Below, piece after piece: positions 6,301 through 7,396 of a DNA stretch of 7,396 bases (its first letter is position 1; every line of letters begins with the position of its first letter). The notes beneath the pieces are model-generated. The model was not told the origin of the DNA, did no database searches, and saw only the letters and a list, made by a program, of their open reading frames with translations. Origin of the DNA: Methylococcaceae bacterium UBA659 (GTDB lineage Bacteria > Pseudomonadota > Gammaproteobacteria > Methylococcales > Methylomonadaceae); NCBI GenBank assembly GCA_002299495.1, contig DBNZ01000018.1, positions 3,422 through 10,817 on the forward strand, given 5' to 3'. The position numbers were made by a program, and so were the translations under genes.

Positions 6301-7350
6301 TCAGTCACCCGGGCTAATGATCGGTAAGTAAACGGAAAAAATCGTGCGACCCGGTTCACTAGCGCATTCAATCAAGCCGTTGTGCTGGTTAATCAAAGAC
6401 TGCGCGATCGACAACCCTAAACCCGTACCCTGCGCCCGCCCGGTGACCATAGGGTAAAAAATCTGTTGGATCATATCGGGTTCAATGCCCGGCCCATCGT
6501 CGATGATGTCGATTTTTACCGCCAACTTGTAGTGCTTGCGGCCTATGTGCAAATGCCGATGGATACGGGTTTTGATGACAATACTGCCCTTGCCATCGGT
6601 GGCCTGCGCCGCATTTCGGACGATATTCAAAATAGCTTGGATCAATTGGTTTTGGTCCGCCAAAACATCGGGGATACTGGGGTCATAATCGGCTTCGACC
6701 AACAGCGTTCCGCTAGATTCAACCCGCACCAACTGCCTAACCCGCTCCAGCACCGCATAGATATTGAGCGGCGATTTATTGGGCGGTTTATTGGGACCGA
6801 GCATTTTGTCCATTAGGCCTTGCAAGCGGTCAGATTCGGCGATGATGATTTTTGTGTATTCTTTTAATTCCGGGTGGTCCAGTTCCAAATCCAATAATTG
6901 CGCCGCCCCGCGCAGTCCGCCTAAAGGGTTTTTAATTTCATGGGCCAACCCCCTGACCAGCAACCGGGCAGTGTTTTGCTGCATGATCAGCCGTTCTTCC
7001 TTAGATATCCGCAACTGGTTGTCAACCTGCTGAAACTCAACCAATAACTCGATTTTTTTTGGGCGGTTGTGCAATGGGGTCACACTTAAGTTGATGGTGA
7101 CGCTCTGCCCTGCCCGGTTTAGGCTTAACAAGCGTTCCAGCAACGGTTCTTGGGTGGACAAAGCTTGCCTTAAATTCGCTAAGAATCCGGCATCCGATGA
7201 CCGGAACAATTCTAGGGCGGTTTGCCCCACCAATTGGTTGGCGCTATCGGCCATCAATTCTTCACCAGCGGTATTGATGTAAGTCAGCGTTAATTCGTTA
7301 TCAAACAACAGTACGGCGGTATTCAGGTTATCCAGTATTCGTTTGTACAT
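6301..7350 (-). CDS. ntrB: Nitrogen regulation sensor histidine kinase NtrB
   Basis: This 349-residue soluble kinase/phosphatase, the same length as the Escherichia coli protein, senses nitrogen status through PII and sets NtrC phosphorylation. It has no transmembrane segment. An N-terminal PAS domain spans about 5-110. The dimerisation/phosphotransfer helix carries RGLAHEIKNPLGG (133-145) with phospho-acceptor H137. The ATPase domain has the N box LNIVRNAAQA (241-250), the G1 box IDDGPGIEPD (283-292) and the G2 box GTGLGLSIAQSL (308-319). All catalytic motifs are intact. ATG 7350 is well supported because the same frame has a stop (TGA) at 7377-7375, so no longer start exists. The Shine-Dalgarno is weak (GGGA about 12 bases upstream). 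ntrC follows after 2 bases. In many proteobacteria glnA precedes ntrB; here that position is beyond the window, so it cannot be judged. Confidence 0.96.
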   Translation of the reverse strand: MYKRILDNLNTAVLLFDNELTLTYINTAGEELMADSANQLVGQTALELFRSSDAGFLANLRQALSTQEPLLERLLSLNRAGQSVTINLSVTPLHNRPKKIELLVEFQQVDNQLRISKEERLIMQQNTARLLVRGLAHEIKNPLGGLRGAAQLLDLELDHPELKEYTKIIIAESDRLQGLMDKMLGPNKPPNKSPLNIYAVLERVRQLVRVESSGTLLVEADYDPSIPDVLADQNQLIQAILNIVRNAAQATDGKGSIVIKTRIHRHLHIGRKHYKLAVKIDIIDDGPGIEPDMIQQIFYPMVTGRAQGTGLGLSIAQSLINQHNGLIECASEPGRTIFSVYLPIISPGD

Positions 7351-7396
7351 TGTGTTTGGGTAGTCCCGAAATTGTCATGATCAAGCTTTTGTCAAG

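Noticed and set aside
7390..7395. TTGACA on the minus strand upstream of ntrB as a -35 element
   Set aside because: The hexamer is perfect, but the base 17 positions on reads ATTTCG and no acceptable -10 is found. No sigma-54 GG-N10-GC site is seen in the 46 bases available either.

Overview
The window looks like chromosomal DNA from a gammaproteobacterial methylotroph, most likely a methanotroph of the Methylococcales type. Two things suggest this. The first is a run of four genes for tetrahydromethanopterin (H4MPT) and methylofuran cofactors, which bacteria keep only when they oxidise formaldehyde or formate-level C1 units by the archaeal-type route. The second is a NtrB/NtrC pair of enterobacterial size and domain layout. 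The taxonomic placement is inference from gene content, not from a marker gene.

Layout. Positions 1-83 are a short AT-rich leader with a good -10 hexamer but no convincing -35. Positions 84-3250 (+) hold a tight operon: a DmrB-like flavoprotein, a dihydropteroate-synthase-like protein with a DUF6513-type N-terminus, a DUF447 protein, and MfnB. Successive genes overlap by 4, 4 and 8 bases, so they are probably translationally coupled. Positions 3251-3945 are a lower-coding-density stretch. It holds one small minus-strand gene of unknown function (3287-3577, start uncertain), a triple heptamer repeat, hairpin-forming sequence and two weak promoter candidates. Positions 3946-4875 (+) encode an AEC-family membrane transporter. 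It converges on positions 4880-7350 (-), a sensor kinase/response regulator pair, ntrB then ntrC, with only 4 bp between the convergent stop codons.

How the genes work together. The DmrB-like protein probably makes the final reduction of dihydromethanopterin to H4MPT. MfnB makes the furan precursor of methylofuran. The two middle proteins accompany these pathways in methylotrophs and methanogens, but their exact chemistry is not settled to my knowledge. NtrB/NtrC control sigma-54-dependent nitrogen-assimilation genes. glnA often lies upstream of ntrB, and would be beyond the right edge here.

I found no rRNA, tRNA, CRISPR array, transposase or phage gene. Nothing in the window is clearly a new biological system. 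The best open questions are the roles of the DUF447 and DHPS-like proteins and the nature of the 3251-3945 interval.
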